Positions 28,790-39,005 of a stretch of DNA of 64,000 nt are shown one piece after another (the first letter of the stretch is position 1; every line of letters starts with the position of its first letter). Location: the NCBI RefSeq assembly GCF_000152785.1, contig NZ_CH672414.1, forward strand, positions 2,731,350 to 2,795,349, read 5' to 3'. The position numbers were made by a program, and so were the translations under genes. Origin of the DNA: Yoonia vestfoldensis SKA53. Lineage in GTDB: Bacteria > Pseudomonadota > Alphaproteobacteria > Rhodobacterales > Rhodobacteraceae. Below the pieces are notes generated by a model. It was not told where the DNA came from. It saw nothing but the letters and a program-made list of their open reading frames with translations, and ran no database searches.

Positions 28790-29710
28790 ATGAACTGGAT
28801 CACCAATTACGTTCGCCCAACGATCAATTCGTTGTTTTCGCGCCGCGAAGTGCCCGAGAATCTATGGACCAAATGTCCCGAATGCGGGACCATGCTGTTC
28901 CACCGCGAACTTGCCGACAACCTGAATGTCTGCACAAATTGCGATCACCACATGGCGATCGTCGCGCGCGACCGGCTGCGGGCCTTGTTCGACGGCGGCG
29001 TCTTTGTCGAGGTGGCTGTGCCTGAACCTGTCGCCGACCCGCTGCATTTCCGCGACCAGAAGAAATACACCGACCGCATCAAGGAAGCCCGCAAGAAAAC
29101 CGGCGAAAAAGACGCGATGCTGGTCGCCGAGGGTGACATGGGCCGCACCGGCGTTGTCGTCGCCGTGCAGGACTTTTCCTTCATGGGGGGGTCAATGTCG
29201 ATGTATGTCGGCAATGCTATCGTTGCTGCCGCCGAACGCGCGATTGCGCTCAAGCGCCCTCTGATCCTGTTTTCCGCCGCCGGTGGCGCGCGGATGCAAG
29301 AAGGCATCCTTGGCCTGATGCAGATGCCACGCACCACCATCGCGGTGCAGATGCTCAAAGAGGCGGGGCTGCCCTATATCGTCGTGCTGACCCATCCGAC
29401 CACGGGGGGTGTCACCGCGTCCTATGCGATGCTGGGTGATATCCAGATCGCCGAACCCAATGCGCTGATCGGCTTTGCCGGTGCGCGAGTGATCGAGCAG
29501 ACCATCGGGGAAAAACTGCCCGAAGGGTTCCAGCGCGCCGAATATCTGCTGGATCACGGGATGCTGGACCGGGTGACGAAACGCACCGATCTGAAAGATG
29601 AACTGGTCACCATCGTGCGCCTGCTGACCAGACAGGCCCCGGCGATCAAGGGCGATCTGCCAGCCCCTGACATCACCCCCACGCCCGCAATGGTGGACGC
29701 GGACAAGTGA
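28790..29710 (+). CDS. accD: Acetyl-CoA carboxylase carboxyltransferase subunit beta
   Basis: A 306-residue subunit that, with AccA, transfers CO2 from biotin to acetyl-CoA to give malonyl-CoA for fatty acid synthesis. The N-terminal zinc ribbon is intact (Cys29, Cys32, Cys48, Cys51; CPECG...CTNC), followed by the crotonase-fold carboxyltransferase with [12 protein letters not shown] and [24 protein letters not shown] precedes the ATG. The folC gene overlaps its stop (GTGA), a common accD-folC pairing. Confidence 0.97.
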   Translation: MNWITNYVRPTINSLFSRREVPENLWTKCPECGTMLFHRELADNLNVCTNCDHHMAIVARDRLRALFDGGVFVEVAVPEPVADPLHFRDQKKYTDRIKEARKKTGEKDAMLVAEGDMGRTGVVVAVQDFSFMGGSMSMYVGNAIVAAAERAIALKRPLILFSAAGGARMQEGILGLMQMPRTTIAVQMLKEAGLPYIVVLTHPTTGGVTASYAMLGDIQIAEPNALIGFAGARVIEQTIGEKLPEGFQRAEYLLDHGMLDRVTKRTDLKDELVTIVRLLTRQAPAIKGDLPAPDITPTPAMVDADK

Positions 29711-30981
29711 CACCAGGCTCTGACGCAATCCTGCAAAGGATGATGGCTTTGCACCCCAAGGTCATTGACCTGACGCTGGATCGCGTCTGGCGGCTGTTGT
29801 CTGCCGTGGGCGATCCGCAAGACCGTTTGCCCCCCGTCATCCATGTCGCGGGCACCAATGGTAAAGGGTCCACGCAGGCGATGATCCGTGCGGGGCTGGA
29901 ACAGGGCGGCAGCGTTGTGCATGCCTATACGTCACCGCATCTGGCACGGTTTCACGAACGCATCAGGCTCGCGGGTGATCTGATCACAGAACCCGCGCTG
30001 AGCGATGTGCTGGACCGCTGCTATCAGGCCAATGGCACTGACCCGATCACCTATTTCGAGATCACGACTGTCGCCGCCCTGATGGCCTTTGCCGAAACGC
30101 GGGCTGATTACACGCTGCTCGAGGTCGGGCTTGGCGGGCGGCTCGATGCCACGAATGTGGTGGCACGCCCGGCGCTGACGATCATCACGCCGGTCGATCT
30201 GGATCATCAGCAATATCTGGGCAATACGCTGGCCGCCATCGCAGGTGAAAAGGCGGGGATCATCAAACGCGGTGTGCCATGTGTTGTCGGCCCGCAGCAC
30301 CCCGAAAGCATGGATGTGATAGAGGCCGTCGCCGCGCGCAACGGCGCGCCGTTGCTGGCTTATGGCCAACATTGGCATGTCAGCACCGAGCGCGACCGGC
30401 TGATCTATCAGGATGACCGCGGCCTGCTGGACCTGCCGCTGCCCAACCTGCCCGGTCCGCATCAGGTGATGAATGCCGGTGCCGCCATTGCAGCACTGCG
30501 CCATCTGGGCTGTAACGAGGCGGCTTGCGAGGCTGCGATCACCCGCGCCTATTGGCCCGCGCGGATGGAAAAACTGACCAAGGGCGCGCTGGTCGATCTG
30601 GCAGCCCCTGCCGAATTGTGGCTGGATGGCGGGCATAACCCGGCCGCTGGCGTCGCCCTTGCCGCGACGCTGCGCGCGCAATCGCCGCGCCCCACGCATC
30701 TGATCTGCGGGATGCTGAACACCAAGGATATCGCAGGCTATCTGCGCCCTTTGGCCGGTATCGCCCAAAGCCTGACCGCCGTGTCCATCCCCGGCGAGGC
30801 AGCGACGATCCCCGCCGAAGATACCGCCCGCTTTGCCGCGGATGTGGGCCTGCCCGCCAGCACCGCCGCCAGCGTGCAGGATGCGATCACCGCGATCAGG
30901 GCGGCGCATCCGCAGGCGCGCATCCTGATCTGCGGGTCGCTCTATCTGGCGGGTCATGTGATGCGGGAAAACGGGGCATGA
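29707..30981 (+). CDS. folC: Bifunctional folylpolyglutamate synthase/dihydrofolate synthase
   Basis: A 424-residue Mur-ligase-family enzyme that adds glutamate to dihydropteroate and to folates. The P-loop GTNGKGST is at 49-56, [12 protein letters not shown] and [15 protein letters not shown] follow, and [12 protein letters not shown] marks the C-terminal domain. The GTG start overlaps the accD stop. The next gene begins at an ATGA overlap. Confidence 0.97.
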   Translation: MTPGSDAILQRMMALHPKVIDLTLDRVWRLLSAVGDPQDRLPPVIHVAGTNGKGSTQAMIRAGLEQGGSVVHAYTSPHLARFHERIRLAGDLITEPALSDVLDRCYQANGTDPITYFEITTVAALMAFAETRADYTLLEVGLGGRLDATNVVARPALTIITPVDLDHQQYLGNTLAAIAGEKAGIIKRGVPCVVGPQHPESMDVIEAVAARNGAPLLAYGQHWHVSTERDRLIYQDDRGLLDLPLPNLPGPHQVMNAGAAIAALRHLGCNEAACEAAITRAYWPARMEKLTKGALVDLAAPAELWLDGGHNPAAGVALAATLRAQSPRPTHLICGMLNTKDIAGYLRPLAGIAQSLTAVSIPGEAATIPAEDTARFAADVGLPASTAASVQDAITAIRAAHPQARILICGSLYLAGHVMRENGA

Positions 30982-31484
30982 TCGCCAGACTTGCCGCCGC
31001 CGCCGCATTGATCGGCACGCAGGCGCAGGCGGTTGATTTCTATTTCTGCTGGGAAGGTGCGAACGGTTATACCATGACCGGCCAGATGACGGTGAACCCT
31101 GCTGCCCTGTCGCAGCCGCTGCTGACCGAGGCTGACGTCACCCAGTTTCGCATCGCGGGCTATCTTGACGGTCTGCTGATCGGCAAATGGGACATGCAGA
31201 CGCGCGACGCGGACGCCACATGGCAGCTGCATTTCGATCCGTTGCGCGGTGCCTTTCTGACGCCGGATGAACTGGGGCTGGGGGTCAGTCAGGCATGGAA
31301 TGCCAATGGCGATGCCGATGATTGCGGCAATCCGGGTTTCGGGTTCAACCTTGGCAATTATGCGCAGGATTTCTGCCTCAACGGCGTCTGGATTGAACAA
31401 AGCGGGATGCCGCCCGAAACACCGTTTCTGGTCAGCCCAACCCCTGTCAGCCCGATCTGCGAAATCTACGCGCCGACCAGTTAA
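30978..31484 (+). CDS. Secreted protein of unknown function
   Basis: A 168-residue protein with signal peptide [18 protein letters not shown] and a mature domain with several Cys (FYFCWEG, DDCGNPG, QDFCLNG, PICEIYAP), which could form two disulfides in the periplasm. Aromatic-rich segments such as CWEGANGYTMTGQM suggest a small beta-sandwich. I do not recognise the family. The ATG overlaps the folC stop. Its own stop lies inside a 12-base inverted repeat. Confidence 0.82.
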   Translation: MIARLAAAAALIGTQAQAVDFYFCWEGANGYTMTGQMTVNPAALSQPLLTEADVTQFRIAGYLDGLLIGKWDMQTRDADATWQLHFDPLRGAFLTPDELGLGVSQAWNANGDADDCGNPGFGFNLGNYAQDFCLNGVWIEQSGMPPETPFLVSPTPVSPICEIYAPTS

Positions 31485-31536
31485 GCGAATCAGTCACTTG
31501 ACGGCGAATCACTTCATCGCATAGGATTCGCTTAAC
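31480..31536. repeat. 12-base perfect inverted repeat spanning a stop codon
   Basis: GTTAAGCGAATC (31480-31491) is exactly complementary to GATTCGCTTAAC (31525-31536). The 33-base loop contains another GCGAATC (31504-31510). The TAA of the upstream secreted protein is within the left arm. There is no T-run, so a simple terminator is unlikely; it may be an mRNA end structure, a protein-binding site or a small mobile-repeat remnant. Confidence 0.7.
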
Positions 31537-31586
31537 GCAAAGCGCCGCAAAAACGGGCGCTGCCGGGCAGTGGGGCGGGACGAGAC

Positions 31587-31615
31587 GGCAGGCTTTCGGG
31601 CCTGCCTCTTTGTTT
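31587..31615 (+). terminator. Probable rho-independent terminator
   Basis: GGCAGGC (31587-31593) pairs with GCCTGCC (31600-31606) with a six-base loop, followed by TCTTTGTTT. It lies between the secreted-protein gene and the TPR gene, so it should end the accD-folC transcript. Confidence 0.7.
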
Positions 31616-31724
31616 GCGGGCATATCTGTGGTTGATCCGCGACTTATTGCTGCCCGACCGGCCCGCAGATTTGCAAGACGTCCGATGAAAGGCTAGCGTC
31701 AAGGCATAAGCCCGAAAGGTAGGC

Positions 31725-33422
31725 GTGACCGTGCGAAAACAAACACTGATTGCTGGCATGATCGCCGGTCTGTGCGCGCAGGCCGTGCCGGCGCTGGCGC
31801 AGGCCGAGCTTGGGGCCTATCTGGCCGGGCGGCAGGCGGCAGGCGCCAATGATTTTGCACAGGGCGCGCGGTATTTTGGCACCGCTCTTCGAGCTGATCC
31901 GGGCGATCCGGTGCTGTTGGAAAGCACGCTGACATCTTTCGTGGCGCTTGGCGATTTCGACAAGGCCGAGGTGATTGCACGCGACATGGTGCGCCGTGGC
32001 CTGCCCAGCCAGATTGCCGATCTTGTCGTCAATGTCGCTGACGCCAAGGCGGGCAATTGGTACGGAATATTCGAATCGCTGGAAAGCGGACGGTCCGTTG
32101 GCCCGCTTGTCGATGGGTTGACGCAAGGCTGGGCGCATCTGGGCAATGGCAATATCCGCCGCGCGCTTGCCCAGTTTGATCAGGTCATCGAAACCGACAA
32201 TATGACGACATACGGGGTCACCCACAAAGCCTACGCCCTTGCATCGGTTGGTGATTTCGATGGGGCCGAGGCGTTGTTTTCGGCCCGCTCCGATATGCAA
32301 TACAGCCGCAAAAGCGCCATTGCCCATATCGAGATCCTCAGCCAGCTTGGCCGCAATCCGCAGGCGCTGGCCTTGCTTGACGATATCTTCGGCAGGCAGC
32401 CCGATGCAGCGGTCGCCGCGCTGCGCGCCGCATTGGTATCGGGCCAAGCCGTGCCTTTTGCCGCCGTGCCGACCCCGCAGGCCGGGCTGGCAGAGGTTTA
32501 TATCACCGTGGCGGGGTTGATACAGACTGATACGCCTGACACCTTTACCCTGCTGTTCGCGCGCGCCGCGACAGCGCTTGCACCCGAAGACACGCCAGCG
32601 GTGCTGATGACCGCTGGCTTGCTGGAAGATCTGGGGCAATATGATCTGGCCAATGCCGCTTATACCGGGGTCGCGCGCGACGATCCGGCGTTTGCATCGG
32701 CAGAGCTGGGGCGCGCCGATGTGCTGCGCGCCGCCGGCAAGCGCGACGCCGCGCTGGAGGTCCTTGAAGCCTTGGCGCGCGCATATCCCGACATGCCGCG
32801 CGTCTTTGCCGCCAAAGGCAACCTGCTGCGCGAGGCTGGCCGTCCTGAAGATGCCAAAGCAGCCTATACCGGCGCGCTGTCGCTATATGACGACAGCGCG
32901 CCCGCCAAATGGGTGGTTTTTTATGCGCGCGGCATTGCCAACCACCAGCTGGATCTCTGGCCCGAGGCCGAAGCGGATTTTCGTGCTGCCCTCGCCTTGC
33001 AGCCCGGCAATCCACAGGTTCTCAATTATCTGGGCTATTCACTGGTCGAACGCGGCGAAAAACTTGACGAGGCGCTGGCGATGATCGAACGCGCCGTCGC
33101 GGCCATGCCCGACAATGGCGCGATCGTCGATTCACTGGGCTGGGTGTTGTTCCGGCTTGGTCAATATGACGATGCGGTCGAAATCCTTGAACGCGCGACG
33201 ACGCTGGAGGCTGTCGACCCGGTCATCAATGACCATCTGGGCGATGCGTATTGGGCCGTTGGGCGCAGCATCGAAGCGCGGTTTCAATGGCAGCGCGCCT
33301 TGTCGTTCAACCCCACCGAGGCCGATGCGCAACGCATTCGCGACAAGCTGGATCGTGGGCTTGACCTCGTGTTGATCGACGAAGGCAAAGATCCGATCAG
33401 GCTGGCCCGTGGCAACGATTAA
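31725..33422 (+). CDS. Exported tetratricopeptide repeat protein
   Basis: A 565-residue protein with a signal-peptide-like N-terminus (MTVRKQTLIAGMIAGLCAQAVPALAQA) and TPR repeats through most of its length; clear units include GWAHLGNGNIRRALAQFDQVI, GYSLVERGEKLDEALAMIERAV and GWVLFRLGQYDDAVEILERAT. It is probably a periplasmic or outer-membrane-associated scaffold. Similar proteins upstream of ispE are common in Rhodobacterales. The GTG start has AAAGGTAGG upstream. It overlaps ispE by 14 bases. Confidence 0.88.
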   Translation: MTVRKQTLIAGMIAGLCAQAVPALAQAELGAYLAGRQAAGANDFAQGARYFGTALRADPGDPVLLESTLTSFVALGDFDKAEVIARDMVRRGLPSQIADLVVNVADAKAGNWYGIFESLESGRSVGPLVDGLTQGWAHLGNGNIRRALAQFDQVIETDNMTTYGVTHKAYALASVGDFDGAEALFSARSDMQYSRKSAIAHIEILSQLGRNPQALALLDDIFGRQPDAAVAALRAALVSGQAVPFAAVPTPQAGLAEVYITVAGLIQTDTPDTFTLLFARAATALAPEDTPAVLMTAGLLEDLGQYDLANAAYTGVARDDPAFASAELGRADVLRAAGKRDAALEVLEALARAYPDMPRVFAAKGNLLREAGRPEDAKAAYTGALSLYDDSAPAKWVVFYARGIANHQLDLWPEAEADFRAALALQPGNPQVLNYLGYSLVERGEKLDEALAMIERAVAAMPDNGAIVDSLGWVLFRLGQYDDAVEILERATTLEAVDPVINDHLGDAYWAVGRSIEARFQWQRALSFNPTEADAQRIRDKLDRGLDLVLIDEGKDPIRLARGND

Positions 33423-34275
33423 GGCCACAGCCCCGGCCAAGGTCAACCTGACCCTGCATGTCACCGGCCGCCGCGATGACGGCTATCACTTGCTGGATTC
33501 CCTGGTGGTGTTTGCCGATGTCTGCGACCAGTTGAGCGCGACGAGTTCGGCCGACCTGCGGATCAGCGTCAGCGGCCCGTTTTCGCCCGGTGTGCCGACT
33601 GATGACAGCAACCTGATGATGCGGGCGGCCATGGCGCTGAAACGGGTGCGCGGGGTCGAAATGGGTGCTGCGCTGACGCTAGAAAAGCGTCTGCCGCATG
33701 CGGCAGGCATTGGCAGCGGGTCGTCGGATGCGGCACTGACCCTTGCGATGCTGGCGGAACTCTGGGGCGTGCCGCCTTTGCCCGCCAATGGGCCAGAGGT
33801 GGTCGCCTTGGGGGCCGATGTCCCTGTTTGCCTGCAAGCCCCTGCACCCACGCGGATGACAGGGATCGGCGAAACCCTGTTGGATGTGCCGCGCCTGCCC
33901 GATTGCGCGCTGGTTTTGGTCCGCCCGCCCGTCGATGTCGCGACCTCGGCCGTGTTTCAGGCGCTGACCAGCCGTGATGGCAGCGGCATGGATGATCTGC
34001 CCCATGGTCTTGATTATGACAGTTTCGCGCAATGGCTGTCGGCACAGCGCAATGACCTGCAAGCCCCCGCCGAAAGCATCGCGCCCGAAATTGCCCAAGC
34101 TATCGCCGCATTGCGCGCGCTGCCAGCCGTCAGTTTCGCAGGTATGTCGGGGTCGGGGGCGACATGTTACGGGCTTGTCAAGGATATGGCCACCGCCACT
34201 CAGGTCGCGCGCCGGATGCAGGTGGCGCATATGAACTGGTGGGTCGCCCCTGCTGCGGTGCTTCAGCCCGCCTGA
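33409..34275 (+). CDS. ispE: 4-diphosphocytidyl-2-C-methyl-D-erythritol kinase
   Basis: This 288-residue GHMP kinase phosphorylates the 2-hydroxyl of CDP-methylerythritol in the non-mevalonate isoprenoid pathway. The N-terminus APAKVNLTLHVTGRRDDGYH is characteristic; the ATP loop LPHAAGIGSGSSDAA and the C-terminal GMSGSGATCYG complete the family pattern. Start GTG 33409 overlaps the TPR gene. It converges on rsmD with a 13-base overlap. Confidence 0.96.
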   Translation: MATIKATAPAKVNLTLHVTGRRDDGYHLLDSLVVFADVCDQLSATSSADLRISVSGPFSPGVPTDDSNLMMRAAMALKRVRGVEMGAALTLEKRLPHAAGIGSGSSDAALTLAMLAELWGVPPLPANGPEVVALGADVPVCLQAPAPTRMTGIGETLLDVPRLPDCALVLVRPPVDVATSAVFQALTSRDGSGMDDLPHGLDYDSFAQWLSAQRNDLQAPAESIAPEIAQAIAALRALPAVSFAGMSGSGATCYGLVKDMATATQVARRMQVAHMNWWVAPAAVLQPA

Positions 34276-34826
34276 TCGCGGCGCATCAGCGTCACGAAAG
34301 TATCGCCGTAGCGGCGCTGATCTGCCACGGTTAACCCTTGTGGGGCGACTTGTCCGCGCGCTTCTTCCCAGACGATCAAGGCACCAGGCGCGATCCAGCC
34401 CTGGCGCAGCGCTGCATCAAGCGCGGTATGACCCAGTGCCATACCGTAAGGCGGGTCAAGAAACACCAGATCGCAAGGCTGGCCCGCTGGTATCGCCACC
34501 GCACTGGTCAGGATCAACCGCGTGTCCCGTTCGCGCCGCAGCTTGGCGATATTGGCGCGGATCAGGGTCTGTGCCGCACCGCCGTTATCGACAAAGGTCG
34601 CATGGACCGCCCCGCGCGACAAAGCCTCTAGCCCCAAGGCACCTGTGCCTGCAAACAGGTCCAGCACGCGCGCCCCGCGCACAGCATCGCCGAAACGGCC
34701 GCCTTGCAACACGTTGAACAGGCTTTCGCGCACGCGGTCGCTGGTCGGGCGCAGATGGGCGGCTTCGTCACCCGCGCCGACATCGGCCAGACGCGTGCCG
34801 CGATGGGTGCCTGCAATGATCCTCAT
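34263..34826 (-). CDS. rsmD: 16S rRNA (guanine(966)-N2)-methyltransferase
   Basis: A 187-residue SAM-dependent enzyme that methylates G966 of 16S rRNA. It starts MRIIAGTHRGTRL, has the RPTSDRVRESLFNVL segment at 26-40, SAM-binding VLDLFAGTGALGLEAL (54-69) and catalytic LDPPYG (123-128). Length is typical. Its start overlaps the stop of the flavoprotein gene by an ATGA junction, and its end overlaps ispE. Confidence 0.96.
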   Translation of the reverse strand: MRIIAGTHRGTRLADVGAGDEAAHLRPTSDRVRESLFNVLQGGRFGDAVRGARVLDLFAGTGALGLEALSRGAVHATFVDNGGAAQTLIRANIAKLRRERDTRLILTSAVAIPAGQPCDLVFLDPPYGMALGHTALDAALRQGWIAPGALIVWEEARGQVAPQGLTVADQRRYGDTFVTLMRRDQAG

Positions 34827-36037
34827 GCAGTCAGCAGCGCCTTCATGTCGGTGGCAGGGGCGATGATCAGCGCGGGATCAGGGCTGCGCCCGGCCTCGAT
34901 CAGGCGCTTGCCGATCATGTAATTGCGCGGGTCGTTCATCGCATCGACAGCCAGCAGGTCCGCGCCGCGATAATACCAGTGCGACTGGCTGCCGGGGGTT
35001 TCACCCTTGCGCAGATGCACATGGGTATAGCCCGTATTCAGCCCCGCGATTTGCAATTTGCAATCATATTGATCCGACCAGAACCAGGGTTTGGGCAGGT
35101 AAGGCAGGTCGCGGCCCATGATGTTCAGCGCCACGGCCTCGGCCTGATCAATCGCGTTGCCAACGCTTTCGAGCCGGATACGATTGCCGTGAAACAGGCA
35201 GGACGCGCAATCACCCGCCGCCCAGATATGCGGATCGGACGTGCGGCCATGGCTGTCGGTGGTGATCCCGTTGCCCACATGCAGGCCCGCGCTATCGGCA
35301 AGCACCGTCGCAGGCGTGACCCCCGCGCCGACAATGGCGAAATCAATGCTCAGTTCGGTGCCATCGGTCAGCCGCGCGCCTGTCACGCGGGTATCGCCCA
35401 GCAGACGGTCCAGCCCCACAGATTCGCGGATCGTCACGCCATGGGCGCGGTGCAGGGCGCGAAAGTAATCCGATGTCTGCGGTGCCGCCACCCGTTGCAG
35501 GATACGGTCCGCCATTTCCACCAGTGTCACGCGCAGCCCGCGTTTGGCCGCGACCGCCGCCGCCTCCAGCCCGATATAGCCGCCACCGACGATCAAAACC
35601 TGACGCCCTGCCACCAGTTCGGGGGCCAGCGCATCGGCATCGGCCAGATCGCGCATCGCGTAAACACCGTCCAGCGTGCCGCCAATCGCGGCGGGCAGGG
35701 TGCGTGGATGCGCGCCGGTGGCCAGCACAAGATGGTCATAGCGCAGCGTTTCATCGCCGGTCAGCGTGATGGTCTGTGCCGCCGGATCAATCGCCACGAC
35801 CCGTGTGTCCAGCCGCAGGGCGATGTCCTGATCGGCGTAAAACCCCGCTGGCCGCAGATACAGCCGTTCCTGCGCCATATCGCCCAGCAGATAGGCCTTG
35901 GACAACGGCGGACGCTGATAGGGTGGTACCTTTTCCGCGCCGATCAGGGTGATCGTGCCTGCGAATCCTTCGGCGCGCAATTTTGCGACAACTGAGGCTC
36001 CGGCTTGTCCGGCACCGACGACGACAACATCCGTCAT
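34823..36037 (-). CDS. FAD-dependent oxidoreductase, ferredoxin/rubredoxin reductase type
   Basis: A 404-residue flavoprotein with an FAD-binding VVVGAGQAGASV at the N-terminus, an NAD-binding VLIVGGGYIGLEAAAVA in the middle, and IWAAGDCAS near 285 contacting FAD; a C-terminal reductase domain includes WSDQYDCKLQIAGL. This matches reductases that pass electrons from NAD(P)H to a [2Fe-2S] ferredoxin for P450 or dioxygenase systems. No such partner is in the window. The ATG at 36037 has AGGGA eight bases upstream. It is divergent from the peroxiredoxin gene. Confidence 0.92.
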   Translation of the reverse strand: MTDVVVVGAGQAGASVVAKLRAEGFAGTITLIGAEKVPPYQRPPLSKAYLLGDMAQERLYLRPAGFYADQDIALRLDTRVVAIDPAAQTITLTGDETLRYDHLVLATGAHPRTLPAAIGGTLDGVYAMRDLADADALAPELVAGRQVLIVGGGYIGLEAAAVAAKRGLRVTLVEMADRILQRVAAPQTSDYFRALHRAHGVTIRESVGLDRLLGDTRVTGARLTDGTELSIDFAIVGAGVTPATVLADSAGLHVGNGITTDSHGRTSDPHIWAAGDCASCLFHGNRIRLESVGNAIDQAEAVALNIMGRDLPYLPKPWFWSDQYDCKLQIAGLNTGYTHVHLRKGETPGSQSHWYYRGADLLAVDAMNDPRNYMIGKRLIEAGRSPDPALIIAPATDMKALLTA

Positions 36038-36125
36038 GAAACTGTTCCCTTGGTGACACCACTTGTTTTGCAGCACTCTATATGGGAAGCAATCGGTGAT
36101 ACAACGCGAACAGGGGGCGAAAGCC

Positions 36126-36617
36126 ATGACAATCAAGACAGGCGATGCACTGCCAGATGCGACTTTTCTGGTGATGGGCGACAACGGGCCAGAATCCGTG
36201 GCATTGGCCGACAAGATCAAGGGCCGCAAGGTTGTGATCTTTGGCCTGCCCGGCGCCTATACCGGCACCTGCACCACGGCCCATGTGCCCAGCTTCATGG
36301 TCACCTATGATGCCTTCATGGCCAAAGGCGTGGATGAAATCATCTGCGTGTCGGTCAATGATCCTTTCGTGATGAAGGCCTGGGGCGAAAGCACCCGCGC
36401 GATCGAGACCGGCATTACCATGCTGGCCGATGCCGAAAGCGCCTTTACCACAGCAATCGGCATGGATTTCAGCGCGGCCCCCGTGGGATTTGTCAACCGG
36501 TCCAAGCGGTACGCGATGCTGGTCGAGGATGGCGTGGTCAAGATCCTCAACGAAGAAGCAGGCCCCGGCCAGTGCGAGATTTCGGCAGGCGAAACCCTGC
36601 TGGCGGAACTGGGCTAA
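36126..36617 (+). CDS. Peroxiredoxin, Prx5 type
   Basis: A 163-residue thiol peroxidase. The peroxidatic Cys49 lies in LPGAYTGTCTTAHVPSF, the Prx5/AhpC-TSA signature with Thr and Arg partners. A Cys near residue 150 (GQCEISAG) may resolve. It reduces hydrogen peroxide and organic peroxides, usually with glutathione/glutaredoxin. The ATG at 36126 follows GGGGGCGAAAGCC; an in-frame start at 36063 lacks one. The 88 bases shared with the divergent flavoprotein hold both promoters. Confidence 0.95.
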   Translation: MTIKTGDALPDATFLVMGDNGPESVALADKIKGRKVVIFGLPGAYTGTCTTAHVPSFMVTYDAFMAKGVDEIICVSVNDPFVMKAWGESTRAIETGITMLADAESAFTTAIGMDFSAAPVGFVNRSKRYAMLVEDGVVKILNEEAGPGQCEISAGETLLAELG

Positions 36618-36623
36618 GATAAC

Positions 36624-36648
36624 GGGCGGTCCTTTGGGCCGCCCTTTT
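36624..36648 (+). terminator. Rho-independent terminator after the peroxiredoxin gene
   Basis: GGGCGG (36624-36629) pairs with CCGCCC (36639-36644) and is followed by TTTT. The convergent mscS-like gene ends exactly here, so the stem may serve both. Confidence 0.85.
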
Positions 36649-37514
36649 CATTCCGCCGTGTTCAGCACCTTGCGCGTGGGGAACGGGATTTCCACACCTG
36701 CCGCATCCAGCGCCTCTTTCACCTGCCGTTTCATATCGGCCTGATATTGAAAGAAATCGGCGCTGGAACACCAGACGCGCACCAGAAAATCGACCGAAAA
36801 ATCACCAAGGTTGTTAACCTGAATGAATGGTTCCGGCTCGGTTCGTGACCGTGAGTCCGACAGGATCGTTGTACGAATCGTTTCCTCGGCCAGTTTCAGG
36901 TCCGCGCCATAGCCGACGCCGAACACCCATTCCGCGCGGCGGCTGTCATAGGCGGAATAATTGACGATCGTGTTGCCCCAGACCTGAGAGTTGGGAATGA
37001 TGATCTGCACATTCGCCACTGACGCCAGTTCGATGAAATTCAGGTTGATTTCCTTCACCGTGCCCATCTGGCCGTTCACCTCGACGAAATCGCCCAGTTT
37101 CACGGGGCGGAAGAACACGATCATCACACCCGCCGCGATATTGGACAACGTCCCCTGCAAGGCCAGACCAATGGCCAGACCGGCAGCACCGATAACGGCG
37201 ACAAAGGATGTCGTCTGCACCCCGAAGGTGTTCAGCACGAACAGGAAGGCAAAGCCGATAACGACATAGCGGATGATATTGCCCAGAAAGCTGAACAGCG
37301 TCGCGTCCAGATGCCGGTTCATCTGGCCAACCCGGATTAACCGCCCGCGGAGCCAACCACCGATGATGAACCCCGCAACAAGGATCAGGATCGCGGCCAG
37401 AACGCTGCCAAAGACAGAGATCACGAATTCCAGCGTCAAAAGATCGGCCAGCGTCCGCCCGTTGATAATCTCGGTCGTTAGCAAATCGTCCAAATCAGCC
37501 CCCGGCAAGCGCAT
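36648..37514 (-). CDS. Small-conductance mechanosensitive channel (MscS family)
   Basis: A 288-residue channel with an N-terminal cytoplasmic/membrane stretch, three membrane helices (about 30-130) and the MscS pore helix pattern [24 protein letters not shown], then a beta domain ([12 protein letters not shown]) and C-terminal cytoplasmic domain. It would open under osmotic downshock. ATG 37514 overlaps the phhB end by 20 bases; TTG codons just downstream, behind GGGGG, are alternative starts. Convergent with the peroxiredoxin gene. Confidence 0.93.
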   Translation of the reverse strand: MRLPGADLDDLLTTEIINGRTLADLLTLEFVISVFGSVLAAILILVAGFIIGGWLRGRLIRVGQMNRHLDATLFSFLGNIIRYVVIGFAFLFVLNTFGVQTTSFVAVIGAAGLAIGLALQGTLSNIAAGVMIVFFRPVKLGDFVEVNGQMGTVKEINLNFIELASVANVQIIIPNSQVWGNTIVNYSAYDSRRAEWVFGVGYGADLKLAEETIRTTILSDSRSRTEPEPFIQVNNLGDFSVDFLVRVWCSSADFFQYQADMKRQVKEALDAAGVEIPFPTRKVLNTAE

Positions 37515-37794
37515 CCATCTTGGCGCCCAGTTTGGTATCCAGCGCCGACAATCCGCCCGCGTCATGGGTCGTCAATGTCACCTCGACGGTTTTATAGACA
37601 TTCGACCATTCGGGGTGGTGATTCCATTTTTCGGCCCAAAGGGCAACCTTTGTCATGAATCCAAAGGCTTCGATGAAGTTGCGGAACACGAATTGTTTAT
37701 GGATCGCGTCGCGCCCTTCGACCATGTGCCAGCCATTGGCCAAAAGGGGGGCAAGGTCGCTGTCGCGTTCGGCTTTTGTCAGTGCGTCGGTCAT
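37495..37794 (-). CDS. phhB: 4a-hydroxytetrahydrobiopterin dehydratase (pterin-4a-carbinolamine dehydratase)
   Basis: A 99-residue enzyme that dehydrates 4a-hydroxy-tetrahydropterin, regenerating pterin cofactor. The active-site motif is [10 protein letters not shown] (58-67) with the conserved His pair, and [12 protein letters not shown] follows. The ATG at 37794 overlaps the stop of the GNAT-like gene upstream (ATGA). A longer in-frame reading to 38046 is an artefact. No phenylalanine hydroxylase is adjacent, so its pterin partner is unknown. Confidence 0.95.
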   Translation of the reverse strand: MTDALTKAERDSDLAPLLANGWHMVEGRDAIHKQFVFRNFIEAFGFMTKVALWAEKWNHHPEWSNVYKTVEVTLTTHDAGGLSALDTKLGAKMDALAGG

Positions 37795-38975
37795 TGTTGT
37801 TCTTCCCTGTCGGTTTTGCGGAACGGACCGTAGCTGGTCAGCACCTCGATTTCCTGATCCACCGCGTCGCGTTCGGCCACCAGATAGCGGGCAATCGCAT
37901 CGCGAAAGCCGGCATCCGCGAACCAGTGCAGCGAATGCACCGGCACTGGCAGATAGCCGCGCGCCAGCTTGTGTTCGCCCTGCGCCCCGGCCTCGACCCG
38001 TGCCAAACCCTGCGCGATGGCAAAGTCGATGGCCTGATAATAGCACAGTTCGAAATGCAGGCAGGCGTGGTGTTCGGTACAGCCCCAGTACCGGCCATAT
38101 AAAGTGTCGCGCCCGATAAAGTTCAGCGCGCCCGCGACAGGCACACCATCACGGATCGCGAGGACCATCAGCATGTCATCGCGCAGGGTCTGATGCGCGA
38201 AGTGAAAGAAATTGCGCGTCAGATACGGCGTGCCCCATTTGCGGTTGCCGGTGTCCTGATAAAATTGCCAGAACGCATCCCAATGCGCAGGCTGGATCTG
38301 GTCGCCGGTCAGCGCGACGATCTGCCCGCCGAACCCGTGCGCAGTCTCGCGTTCCTTGCGGATGTTCTTGCGCTTGCGGCTGGACAGGCTGGCAAGAAAA
38401 TCGTCGAATCCGCCATAGCCTTCGTTGACCCAGTGAAACTGCTGCCCGATCCGTGGTTGCAGGCCCATTTCGGCGCCTGCCAGCGCCTCTGCCTCGGTGC
38501 AGAAGGTGGCGTGCAGTGACGACAGGTTGTTGTCGGCGGCGATCTGGACCGCCCCCTGGATCAGCGCGGCCATGCCCACGGCCTCATACCCCGGACGGGT
38601 CAGGAACCGCCGCCCGGTGGCTGGCGTGAACGGCACCGCGATCTGTAGTTTCGGGTAATATCGCCCGCCTGCGTTTTCATAGGCATGCGCCCAGTTGTGG
38701 TCAAAGATGTATTCGCCTTGACTATGCCCCTTTGCAAAAAGCGGGGCCGCGGCGATGATCTGCCCGTCTTGTTGCGCGGTCAGATACCGCGGCTGCCAGC
38801 CGGTCCCAGCACCAACGGAATAGCTGTCCTCCAGCGCCTTGAGAAACCGATGCGTCGTGAACGGATCGATCGGGCGGCCATCCGCGGCCTCTGGGCAGGC
38901 GCAAGCATCCCAGTCGGCGGGGGTAATGCCTTTGATGCTGGCATGTGTGGTGATTTCGATTGCTGATCCGTCCAT
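37791..38975 (-). CDS. GNAT/FemAB-like acyltransferase (DUF482, COG3146 type)
   Basis: A 394-residue protein of the DUF482/peptidogalycan-biosynthesis family, a duplicated GNAT fold. Conserved pieces are [34 protein letters not shown] and [18 protein letters not shown], and the C-terminal [14 protein letters not shown] transfer of an amino acid or acyl group is likely, with no defined substrate. It starts the run GNAT-phhB-mscS, joined to phhB by ATGA. Confidence 0.85.
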   Translation of the reverse strand: MDGSAIEITTHASIKGITPADWDACACPEAADGRPIDPFTTHRFLKALEDSYSVGAGTGWQPRYLTAQQDGQIIAAAPLFAKGHSQGEYIFDHNWAHAYENAGGRYYPKLQIAVPFTPATGRRFLTRPGYEAVGMAALIQGAVQIAADNNLSSLHATFCTEAEALAGAEMGLQPRIGQQFHWVNEGYGGFDDFLASLSSRKRKNIRKERETAHGFGGQIVALTGDQIQPAHWDAFWQFYQDTGNRKWGTPYLTRNFFHFAHQTLRDDMLMVLAIRDGVPVAGALNFIGRDTLYGRYWGCTEHHACLHFELCYYQAIDFAIAQGLARVEAGAQGEHKLARGYLPVPVHSLHWFADAGFRDAIARYLVAERDAVDQEIEVLTSYGPFRKTDREEQQ

Positions 38976-39005
38976 CTTCTTTAACTGGAGGGCGCGCGCC
39001 GCGCG

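Noticed and set aside
34823-36229. N-terminal extension of the flavoprotein to 36229
   Set aside because: The extra 64 residues run across the divergent promoter and part of the peroxiredoxin gene, and the FAD motif begins right after Met at 36037 with a good ribosome-binding site.
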